Source of the DNA: Tyto alba
Taxonomy: Eukaryota > Chordata > Aves > Strigiformes > Tytonidae
Direction: 5' to 3'
Length of the DNA: 64,000 nt
Assembly (NCBI RefSeq): GCF_018691265.1
Contig: NW_024881316.1
Span: 9,360,819 to 9,424,818 of the forward strand
Of the stretch, positions 51,853-60,496 are shown in pieces. Within the stretch, counting starts at the first letter, position 1. Every line of letters starts with the position of its first letter. The notes beneath the pieces are model-generated. The model was given only the letters and a program-made list of their open reading frames with translations, searched no databases and was not told the origin of the DNA. The translations under genes and the position numbers were made by a program.

Positions 51853-51998
51853 TTTGGTTTGGTTTGGTTTGGTTTGGTTTGGTTTGGTTTGGTTTGGTTT
51901 GGTTTGGTTTGGTTTGGTTTGGTTTGGTTTGGTTTGGTTTGGTTTGGTTTGGTTTGGTTTGGTTTGGTTTGGTTTGGTTTGGCTTGGTTTGTTTTGGT
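51853..51998 (+). repeat. Pentanucleotide GGTTT repeat, 25 perfect units
   Basis: From 51856 to 51980 there are 25 uninterrupted GGTTT units (125 bases), then one GGCTT, one GGTTT, GTTTT and a T run. The plus strand therefore reads as Phe-Gly-Leu-Val-Trp in three overlapping frames and the minus strand as Lys-Pro-Asn-Gln-Thr. These frames are artefacts, not genes. Purity over 125 bases implies recent expansion. Paired G runs could form weak two-tetrad quadruplexes. Confidence 0.98.
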
Positions 51999-52307
51999 TT
52001 TTTTTTACTTAAGTCAGGAACAAAAGCTTTTCTGCCTTTATGCAACTGGTGGATATAGCCATCTTTGTTCTGTTTCTTTTTTTCATTTTTCCAGTGTGAA
52101 GAAGAAACCTATGTAACTTTTCCGAAGTTAGAATTTCTAAATTCAAGTGTAAATAATTTAAAATATTTTAACCTAGTTAAAATGCTCAAGACATATTGGT
52201 AAAGATGAAAAAAGTCTCATTATTTTATCAGATGAGTAAAACAGCTAATTGTAATTGCATTTAAAACAGGAAAAAGAAATAAAGATTTTTGCACCTCTTC
52301 ATATTGC

Positions 52308-52312
52308 CCATG
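52308..52312. repeat. Target-site duplication, left copy (CCATG)
   Basis: CCATG directly precedes the LTR and recurs directly after it at 52774-52778. A 5-base duplication is what class III (ERVL-type) and some other endogenous retroviruses leave. Confidence 0.8.
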
Positions 52313-52475
52313 TGCCCTGGTTGGTGCTGGCCTAGAGTTCCCGTTGGTCTGGCAGCGGGAGGAGCTGCAGCACCCTGAGACCCCAGGGGCTCCCCAGGTC
52401 CTCGTGCCCTCACCTGTGCGCGGGGGCGGGGGGAGCACAGCTGGAGGGCTGGGCCCGGATTGGCTGATATCCCAT

Positions 52476-52504
52476 GTCACGTGACATCACGCTCACTATA
52501 TAAA
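52476..52504 (+). promoter_or_regulatory. LTR U3 promoter: palindromic E-box and TATA box
   Basis: GTCACGTGAC at 52476-52485 is a perfect 10-base palindrome with an E-box core, of the type bound by USF, MITF or TFE-family factors. TATATAAA at 52497-52504 lies 12 bases downstream and is a consensus TATA box. Transcription would be expected to start about 25-30 bases further on, near 52530, on the plus strand. Activity is inferred, not shown. Confidence 0.7.
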
Positions 52505-52643
52505 GGCAGGAGTGGGCCGGGAGGGGAGCATGGCTGTGGGGCCTTTGTGTTGGGGATTGCCGGCTGGGAGCAGGCGGGAGGTGAGCAGCTGTATGGTACA
52601 TTACCCATAGGTACTGCTGTCAGCGTATTGTTCTGTTACTGTT

Positions 52644-52649
52644 ATTAAA
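52644..52649 (+). other. LTR polyadenylation signal (ATTAAA)
   Basis: ATTAAA lies about 140 bases downstream of the TATA box, followed by a T-rich stretch (CTGTTTTTATCTC), consistent with the R/U5 boundary of the LTR. It is the common variant of AATAAA. Confidence 0.65.
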
Positions 52650-52773
52650 CTGTTTTTATCTCAACCCGCGAGTTTCCCTTTGCCCCTCTGATTCCCTCCC
52701 CGTTCCCGAGTGGGGGGAGGGTGGGTGAGCGGCTGCGGGGCATTTAGCTGCTGAGTAGGCTCAAACCACAACA

Positions 52774-52778
52774 CCATG
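52774..52778. repeat. Target-site duplication, right copy (CCATG)
   Basis: Identical to the left copy at 52308-52312 and directly abutting the CA end of the LTR. Confidence 0.8.
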
Positions 52779-54060
52779 TTTTCACAAGAACTGTCTGTCC
52801 CCACCTAACATAATAATCATCTACTTGTTCATTCTTATTTTAGTAATAATAAGTGACAAAAAGGTTAATTTTAAAGTGCTAACCAAAGATTTTGCTCCTC
52901 TGACACCAAAGAGGTTGTAGCATTGTGATCTCCCTTTCAAATGGAGCTTATGCTCAGTCACCATTTGAATACCTTTTCCTATATGTCTGCACCCTTACTT
53001 TTCTAGCACTGACGGATGCTCACACTATATAAAAATTTAAAATAAGAATGAGGAAATGAAGTTCTGCCAAAGCTATCCTGTGTACATGGGAAATGTTGTT
53101 CCTCAAAGGTTTACATAGTGAAAAAAATACGGGCTGGTTTTCATGGAAACCATGTACTTGTGTAATTTCAAATCCATTCTCTGTAGTGTGATGTCTTTTA
53201 AATAAAAGTCTTCAGATTTTTTCATGCGGGGAAATAAATATCTCTTTTCCCTTCCTCCCTCATGTCCCAGGAAACATCTGGTCTAATTTTTTTGTTGAAA
53301 CATTCTGAAGAATTCTCACCCTGAGGTACAGCCACAAGGAAAACTATTACCCCAGCTCTTAAAGTTTGTTGAAGTAATAGGTTATTGAAAACAGGATAGC
53401 CTAGAGAAGCACAAATCCCACAATAAGGAGAGCAACATGTCATTAATAATGGAATATTACCTATATTTGAATCTCTTGAAAAAAACATGAGTGTATTCTT
53501 CACTAAGAAAATTTTTGTACTTAGAAGAAATGAAAACGGGTACCACAAAAAGTTCCTTACTATATGTCTTAAAGTTTATTTCAGTCAACTTAATGTGCTT
53601 AAGACTTGATCTGTAATTAATGACACTCATGTCACCAACTCCCTTTGGTGAACTCTGCCCTTGCTCTTATGGTAGCATGACCTTTATTATCTGAAGAAGT
53701 AGAGGAAGTATGGAAGAGTATGGAAGAGACTTTTTCTTAATTATGAATGAGCTCTTTACTAGATTATTTCAAATAAATCTTTCCCTTATTCTTGTCCATG
53801 TCTTTTCTCTCTTTTCAATTTGATTTTTTATTTTTCACTATTGCCTGGAAAATTTGCTATCAATATCAATAACTTCAGATAAACCCTTTTCTATTGACTG
53901 GTCAATATATTAATTTCTAACATGATTGCAGATCTAACAATAGTAGTTGTTCCTTTCTAACAAAACAAGAGACAGCTTTTTCTGCCTAATTCAACATACC
54001 AAGTGGAAAACAATTGGTTCAGTTAATATAACTGATTAAAAATAAACAAATGTAGTCAGA
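52779..54060. other. Unique AT-rich sequence, no gene seen
   Basis: A 108-codon minus frame (53222-53548) has no domain. GTATGGAAGA is tandemly repeated near 53708-53727. Otherwise featureless. Confidence 0.5.
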
Positions 54061-54460
54061 TAAAACATATCCATTTTCCTTCCTGTAGACATTGATGTTT
54101 CATTGACATAGAAGCTGTTGTTTACAATAGTCTGATGACATTGTTTACAGGTATTGCATCATGCTATTGACAAGAATGGTGTTGTTTATATAAGCAAAAT
54201 CACTGTGTGCAAAATAGTCATATCTATGTGTGCTTGCTCATGCAGTATGAGCCTGCTTACTGCAGCCTACAGTATTTGATCCAGAGCTATCAGCATTCAG
54301 CTGGCAACTTGATTTAGAAAATATAGCCTGAAAATAGCTTCATTTCACATATATTACTTTCTGACTGCTGCTGTGATTGCTCAGCCAGAGTCCAGCTGTG
54401 GAAATGTTAAATCTATTCATCAGGCATGAATATTCATCAGAGTGGTATTCTTATTTTCCT
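54061..54460. promoter_or_regulatory. Candidate enhancer: FOX- and POU-like motif cluster
   Basis: Three forkhead-type cores occur on the plus strand: TGTTTAC at 54119-54125, TGTTTAC at 54142-54148 and TGTTTAT at 54183-54189. Some 240 bases downstream, ATGAATATTCAT (54426-54437) is a perfect 12-base palindrome of the kind bound by POU dimers, and ATTCATCAG occurs twice (54415-54423 and 54432-54440). Motif clustering in repeat-free DNA suggests an enhancer, but short AT-rich motifs are common by chance. Confidence 0.3.
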
Positions 54461-54944
54461 ACACATCACTGGGATGGTAGACGCAACTATTAGGTGAGAG
54501 GTGTGAATAAACCCTCCAACTCTCTTAAAAAATAAAATCCCCCGCACACAGACTCAGGCACATCAGGAAGACCAGTGAATTATGCCTATACAGTTGAAAG
54601 GCAATACCTTCTAAGTCCTCCTAATGAAGCTGTATTCAATGAGCTATTTGTCATTTCAGTGGACCAGTCTGAAATAAAATGGCAATCCCAAATAATTACA
54701 AAATCACAACTCAATATTCCCAACTTCTGATCTCAGTTTAAAATCATGACTTTTTTTAAAGGCATTATTTATACTTACTTTTATAGACTCAAATCTTTAG
54801 AGACTAAATGACAAATTAAACCATGCTGGTTTTAAATAGAAGTTGAGAATGACAAGTAATCAGAGGATCTGGAGCTTCAAAAAAAGCCAATAAAACATAA
54901 AGACTTGTAAAACTGAAGCTAAAATGGTAAAACTGCTTTGCTAT

Positions 54945-54986
54945 AAATGTTCATTGGCTTCAGCAGGAATAGGATTTGGGTCCAAC
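54945..54986. repeat. Old interspersed repeat remnant next to the second LTR
   Basis: TTCATTGGCTTCAGCAGGAATAGGATTTGGGTCC resembles a widespread old amniote repeat text (CATTGACTTCAATGGGA…GGATTTGGCCC). It ends where the second LTR starts, which suggests the LTR inserted into or beside it. Confidence 0.4.
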
Positions 54987-55753
54987 TGTTGCAGTTACCT
55001 TAATACAATAGCTTGAATCCTAGAATATTATTTTGGTTTTAGTTTAGAATATGATTTTGATTTTAAAATGGAGTTATAGCAGCTATGAGAATATAAAGCA
55101 CACTAAGGCCCTTAGGAATAGGTAACTAGCATGGTGTGTGCCTTGAACACTATAAGAATCATTATGGACTCTGAATTAAAACAATGGGTACTGGCTATGG
55201 ATCTTGATTTGAAACAATAGGTACCAGAAGAAACTGGGTTTTGTTGGGAAGATCGGCCAAAGAAGAAATGATCATAATCCAAAGATGAAATGAACATGCG
55301 CAAGGATGGAGTTCAATCAGCAGACATAGAGAGGAAAACTATCGACGACCACCAGAGGACCCCCGTCCAACATAACCACGCATGCATTAGAGACATTTGC
55401 ATATGATAATGATTTCCAGGAAATAACATGAATATGCTAATCATTAACCTCCCCTCATTCTATTCAAATCAATCAGTAAAGATGACCAATGATTTCTGTA
55501 GAATAGGAATATAGGTAAAGTGAGATAACTGAAAGCCAATCATTATTAATGTCAAACTAAACTTTATGAATTTTGTTGATCTTATGTAATCATGACTCTG
55601 CTGAAAAAGTGTATAAATATGTTGTGCTTTGTACCTGTTGGTGAACACGTCTTTGGTGGAGCTATCCCCCGTGTTCCCCAGCGCCAGAATAAAGAAGTGA
55701 CTGCTTATCTGCTTTGTGTAGATAAGTTCTACTCATGATTGCAACCACTAACA
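54987..55753 (+). mobile_element. Second solo LTR (ERV1-like), about 767 bp
   Basis: The 3' part is clearly an LTR. A TATA box (TATAAAT, 55612-55618), a C-rich stretch (AGCTATCCCCCGTGTTCCCC) and AATAAA (55688-55693) occur in the order and spacing of U3-R-U5. The best-fitting ends are TGTTGCAGTT at 54987 and CACTAACA at 55753, flanked by CAAC on both sides (54983-54986 and 55754-55757). A 4-base duplication is usual for ERV1-type elements. The U3 contains two imperfect copies of a roughly 29-base unit (55166-55194 and 55199-55227) and an octamer motif ATTTGCAT (55395-55402). No internal retroviral genes are nearby. The 5' end is less certain than the 3' end; it could begin nearer 55240. Confidence 0.68.
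55612..55693 (+). promoter_or_regulatory. TATA box and polyadenylation signal of the second LTR
   Basis: TATAAAT (55612-55618) and AATAAA (55688-55693) are 70 bases apart, so the R region would be short. The intervening text GTTCCCCAGCGCCAGAATAAA is typical of R regions in gammaretrovirus-like LTRs. Both signals are on the plus strand, the same orientation as the LTR at 52.3 kb. Confidence 0.65.
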
Positions 55754-55779
55754 CAACCACAAAAAAAGGCATATTATCT

Positions 55780-56056
55780 CAAAAGCCAATTCTGTAGCCC
55801 TTACTAATTTCATGCCACATATCCTGTTGAGTACAAAAGATGACATAGGATGAAAAGTCTCTATCTTGCATCCTGAATAAAAAATGTGGAATGAGGCTTA
55901 CTGCTTCCAGCAGTGTAGTTCCTGACACTGCATCACACATGAAGTTCCTCAAGGCTGAGTCCTGGCATCCGAAGCACAGTTGGCATAAACCAGTACAACT
56001 GTATTGATTTTAGTGGAGCTACAGTATTTGACATCAACTAAAGATAAGGTCCATTA
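55780..56056. repeat. Old palindromic interspersed repeat remnants
   Basis: CTGTAGCCCTTACTAATTTCATG (about 55791-55813) and the stretch 55981-56052 (ATAAACCAGTACAACTG…TTGATTTTAGTGGAGCTACA…AAGATAAGGTCC) follow a foldback text I recall from many bird and turtle sequences (GTAAATCAGTGTAACTCCATTGACTTCAATGGAGCTA…). No family name can be given from sequence alone. With the remnant at 54.95 kb it brackets the second LTR. Confidence 0.4.
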
Positions 56057-56525
56057 ACTTCCTATTGTGTCTAGAGCATCTGCCCATATCTTTGCCCTGA
56101 TACATATTTATATGTTAATGGAGTTAATACAAAAATCATTAGACTACAATAAAAATATTTCAAAGGTTGTCTGACAATATTCAACAAGAATAAAATCCAC
56201 TCTGTGGCAGAAGTGCTGTGCACGGTCTATATGTCATTCATGTCCTAGGAATTTCTTCTATACAAGCTTTGTATAAGACTTTTCTTTAGGACAGAATTCA
56301 ACTACTATTGAATATTTGTCTGAGGAGAAAAACAAACAAACACGTAAGCAGGTAAACAAACCAGACTTAAAGAATTTTCCTAGTGTTACCTGGAATTAAT
56401 GTAACAAAAAGTATTGCCTTAACAACAATGTACTTAATGTAATTCTCTACCACTTACAGTTTTTCATTCAGATACATGTATCTGGTACTGGAGGAAAAAA
56501 AATGTGTACCTGGTTCTATTAGCAT

Positions 56526-57041
56526 GAATTTGCAGACGACACCAAGTTGAGTGGAAGTGTTGATATGCTTGAAGGTAGGAAGGGTCTACAGAGGGATCTG
56601 GACAGGCTGGATCAATAGGCCAAGGCCAATTGTATGAGGTTCAACAAGGCAAAATGCCACGACCTGCGCTTGGGTCACAACAACCCCATGCAATGCTACA
56701 CACTTGGGGAGGAGTGGCTGGAAAGTTGCCTGGTGGAAAAGGACCTGGAGGTGTTGGTGGACAGCCGGCTGAATATGAGGCGGCAGTGTGCCCAGGTGGC
56801 CAAGAAGGCCAACAGCATCCTGGCCTGTATCAGAAATAGTGTGGCCAGCAGGACCAGGGAAGTGATTGTCCCCCTGTACTCAGCACTGGTGAGGCCACAC
56901 CTCAAATACTGTATTTAGGGGATGTGTAGATGTGGCACTTAGGGACATGGTTTAGTGGTAGACTTGGCAGTGTTAGGTTTACAGTTGGACTCGATGATCA
57001 TAAAAGTTTTTTCCAACCTAAATGATTCTGTGATTCTATGA
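56526..57041 (+). mobile_element. CR1 LINE with internal deletion
   Basis: Begins almost exactly at the reverse-transcriptase FADD box (GAATTTGCAGACGACACC) and runs in frame through the CR1 ORF2 thumb region to RPHLKYC. At about 56917 the coding sequence jumps directly to a CR1-type 3' untranslated region (GATGTGGCACTTAGGGACATGG, GGACTCGATGATC, TTCCAACCTAAATGATTCTG). The usual C-terminal part of ORF2, present in the copy at 18.5 kb, is missing. It ends in TGATTCTATGA at 57041. The 3' end type differs from the 18.5-kb copy, so it belongs to another CR1 subfamily. Confidence 0.93.
56528..56918 (+). pseudogene. CR1 reverse-transcriptase fragment, FADD box onward
   Basis: The frame reads [12 protein letters not shown], the catalytic YxDD-type box of the reverse transcriptase with F in the first position, as usual for CR1. 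It continues through a stop codon (TAG at about 56617-56619, where CR1 normally has Trp) to [18 protein letters not shown] and [15 protein letters not shown], then a stop at the deletion junction. Only about 130 codons remain and both ends of the protein are lost, so it is inactive. Confidence 0.92.
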
Positions 57042-57410
57042 AAAGGGGTTTAAAAATAAAATACCAGTGTCAGTTAAAACAAACTTATTCTTTTTCAAAA
57101 GAATATCAAATAGCCAGAAAAGTACCATGCTTTCCTTGGTCTTTGCTTAACAGGATAGCTTTGCTTGTTCTGTAAGTCCTCAGCTACCATTATAGACAAT
57201 TATTTTCTATCATTATTGTACTTTTGTAAAGCATCACAAAAAGCTCAGTGCTGCTTTGAAGAGTTCATGATATTATCCCTAGTAATTAATATGTACCTTG
57301 TTAAACTTTATTGTCCCATTTAAAAAAGAAGAGTGTTACCTATCACGAAATTATCAGGATAAGACACCTACATGCATAGAGAAGAAATTTTTACTTTTGG
57401 TACATTGGTT

Positions 57411-57483
57411 AAAGTTTTTCTTTTTGTTTGTTTGTTCGTTGTTTGGGGTTTGGTTTTTTTGTTTGTTTGTTTTTTGTTTTAGC
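57411..57483 (+). repeat. TTTG-rich low-complexity tract
   Basis: Short runs of TTTG (TTTGTTTGTTTG, twice) are mixed with GGTTTGG and T runs. The 71-codon frame across it (Phe/Val/Cys-rich) is an artefact. Confidence 0.8.
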
Positions 57484-58914
57484 CCCCAAAGATTGTTATT
57501 CCTTACTCACTAATCTGTTTTTCATTTCCATGGCCCGGGAACTAGTAACCAGAACTATGAGAATAATTCTATTATTTTATTCCAGCCAATGTGGAAAAAA
57601 ATGAAAGGGAAAAAATTAGATCAATCTGTTAAACACTTTTTCCTCACTTAAAAGGATCAAAAAAACACATCTCTCAATTAACACAGAAAAAAAAAATAAC
57701 TTCAGCATCTCTTTTTTAAAAAAAAACATATCAAGAAGGAGCATCTGACTACTTAAGTATTGCGACATAATTTTTTACAATCACTCCCAATGAAGCTACA
57801 ACATTTTGTATAAATGATTAAGCTTTCATGGGAACCCAGAAGTCCATTTCTGAAATAAATTTACTAACCAGTCATTGTCTGTCTTTCCTTTGGTGACTAT
57901 TTAAATATTTAGAGTTAAACAGATGCCACACCAAAGATGGTTTGGGGAGGTCCTTTTTTCAGCATATCCAGAGAGGTACATATGACATGGACATGCATTT
58001 TTCTTCATGGGAACGATGTATTCTGGATGTCAGGAGGTTACAAGATGAAAAGACACAGGATAACCTTCAAGCTTTTAGCTTGAGCTTCCACCACCTAACT
58101 AGTGCACAATGAAGAAGTAATTAAACTGTGATATACCTCAGCTGTTTTGGACATGTGTATGTATGCACGTGTGTGTGTATGAAAAATCTAAACATACATG
58201 ATCAAGTCAAGTGAGATGAATTTCAGGTCACATTGGATGAATTCCACCCTCAAGGTAGCTGTAGGCATGGTTTGGAATGTGTGAGATGAAGTTGCCATTC
58301 AGGAAGATTGAGAGGATAGTCATCAGTATATTTAAGAGATGTTACTTAGACAGCCCCAGTTTATATTCCTTCTGGTAAAACTACTCCAGTCTGAAAGAAA
58401 AAAGAAAATGGTGAGGGATTCAACTTGAATCTGTTGTATCTTAGCAGATAATTTTAATTGCCAAAGTATAGTCACTTCCAAAACATTTTTTCTGTCAGTT
58501 CCTCTTGTTCTCCCATGTAATCTAGTAATAAAACAGTATCTTAATAATCTTCTAGTTTGCTAGGACACGTTTTGAAATTGTGACCCACATACTCAGATGC
58601 TCATGGTGAAGGATGTGAACCTGACTTGTCATTTTTTCAACCTCTGCACTGTGGGCTAAGCTACATGCAGTACTATTGCTTTCTTGAGAACTGAGCCCTG
58701 ACTTGTTTTGGTTCAAACAGATGAACAATTTGGACATGACAGAAACTGTATCTGGCTAATGTGTGTAAGAAGGTATCAAAAAACAATATATATCAAACAA
58801 GATAAAAGCTGTACACTAAAATAATAGCACTGTAGTTTAGGGAGCACCAATAAGATTTTTGAAACTATAGAAGCTCCATTACCAAAAGAACATTATTTAC
58901 AGAGGATCATTAAC

Positions 58915-59215
58915 CCTACTGAAAACCAAAGGGACTTAGGCTAGATGGATTTCCATGGGAGTTAGTCACTTAGAAAATCTCATTAGGGTACCTGTCTACA
59001 TCTTTACACTCCCAACTTAAATGCTTTTAACATTTGGCTGCTAAATCCCTTTTCAAAATGAAGGCTTAGGGTCTGAAACTACATAGACTTGGGTTGTTAA
59101 AGATATTTATTATCTCTCAGTGATTTCAGTGGAAATGAGGTACCTAGAAGCCTTCCAAAATTCTAACTATCAAAGTTAAACATGAAAAATGCAGTTAGGT
59201 AACAAAAAGGATTTG
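58915..59215. repeat. Possible old amniote repeat with GGAGTTAG-type units
   Basis: Related blocks recur: TTCCATGGGAGTTAGTCACTTAGA (about 58951-58974), and TGATTTCAGTGGAAATGAGGTACCTAGAAGCCTT (about 59121-59154). Between them are ACTCCCAACTTAAATGC and TTTTCAAAATGAAGGCTTAGGGTCTGA. This follows a text I recall from old bird and turtle repeats (ATTGATTTCAATGGGAGTTAGGCACCTAA…). Heavily decayed; family unknown to me. Confidence 0.38.
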
Positions 59216-59603
59216 TAACATCTGAGATTATATAGCATGTTTCCCTGACCATTATTTTCCCCACATTGCAATAAAAGCAATGTTCTGTTCAAAATTAAGC
59301 CATCCTTTCCTGTGCTTGTGTACCAAACAGATATACTGTGCTAACGCAGGAAGGACAGAAAGGAATGTTCTAATCAGGAGAGAGGTATGGAGACTCAGAG
59401 TAGTAGGCTTTGCCATCTCATCTGACATGTGTAACAGCTCAGAAGCACATTGCAAACCCAACATACAATGACTATAACAGCTCAGAATCAGCATGTAGTG
59501 CCACTGTATGACACACTGAGCAGCTCAGAGAAATAGGCTGTGCCATCACATTCCAGGGGTTCACACATATATAGACATTTCTCTCAATCTTTGTTTAGGG
59601 TAG

Positions 59604-59624
59604 AAAAAAAAAAAAAAAAAAAAA
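59604..59624 (+). repeat. 21-base adenine homopolymer
   Basis: Uninterrupted A run followed by GAGGTGGGGAGG. No retroposon body identified upstream. Confidence 0.9.
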
Positions 59625-60467
59625 GAGGTGGGGAGGAAAGAAGAATGGATCCAGCTTTGCTGTTCAAACTTAACTCCACATAAAAATGCACATTTTGTAT
59701 GTGACCTGATCACGCAAGAATTGCATTAATTTATGGAGAGTTTGGGGTTGCTTGTTTATGCTGTTTCTGGGAGGGTTTGTTTTTAATGTAGGATTTCTGA
59801 AAAATGCTTTGCGGTCTCCTCAGTTTCTTTTGGAAAATAATAACTAGATTAAATGGAGAACTTTAGAAGATATTTCATTTCTTGGCTTTTAAAATCAATA
59901 TTTTTCACACTGTCATGAATATGTTTTGTAGAAGCCTTGGCAGCTATTTTTGTTCATTGCAATTGTGGCTATAGGTGAAGATGGAGTACCTTTCTCTCAT
60001 TATTAAGAGCTTAGTAGCCCTGAGCTAAAGGCTGCAATTCTTCATGTCACCACTGTGGTGGCAAATAAGATTTTCCATTTAGTTTCTAGTAACCTCATTT
60101 GTCAAGGAGACTGTATTTCAAGTTTATATAGATTTAAGGCAAACAAAACTGGACAGTTAAATGCTTCTTTTTTCATAAATTTAATTAATCCATTAACAAA
60201 GAATTAAACTAATGAAACATTAACATTGCTGATGCGTTGGCCTATTTCAGACTTTGTGTAAAGAAGGTTTGTGAAGTTAACATAAAAGCTAAATCATCTT
60301 TTCATTAATGACAGTTTCAGCATGCTGCCAACACAGTCTCATACACTGATGAGTTTCATCCAAAATTATGGATATATTTTTCTCCATACAATTTTTCCCC
60401 TTTATGTTTTTAAATTGTGTGTACGTATGCATGTGTGTACATGCACAAAACAATCAGGAGTGTGGAT

Positions 60468-60496
60468 CATATGGAATCTGGGACAGATTCCATATG
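60468..60496. repeat. Perfect 13-bp inverted repeat with 3-base loop
   Basis: CATATGGAATCTG (60468-60480) and CAGATTCCATATG (60484-60496) are exact reverse complements separated by GGA. The resulting stem has no mismatch. No T run follows that would suggest a terminator; an ancestral foldback or chance are the alternatives. Confidence 0.9.

Larger units (their letters stand above)
52313..52773 (+). mobile_element. Solo LTR of an endogenous retrovirus (ERVL-like), 461 bp
   Basis: Starts TGCCCTGGTT and ends AACCACAACA, an imperfect terminal inverted repeat (8 of 10) with the canonical TG...CA ends, and is bounded by CCATG duplications. It is GC-rich and CpG-bearing against an AT-rich background. 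In order it holds an inverted CCAAT box (ATTGG at 52459), a TCACGTGA site, a TATA box, and an ATTAAA polyadenylation signal, then a pyrimidine-rich U5. There is no second LTR and no gag/pol in the neighbourhood, so it is a solo LTR left by recombination. The class is inferred from the 5-base duplication and general resemblance to avian ERVL LTRs. Confidence 0.88.

Noticed and set aside
51766..52116. Repetitive 116-codon frame with Phe-Gly-Leu-Val-Trp units
   Set aside because: Direct product of the GGTTT microsatellite, which is open in all phases.
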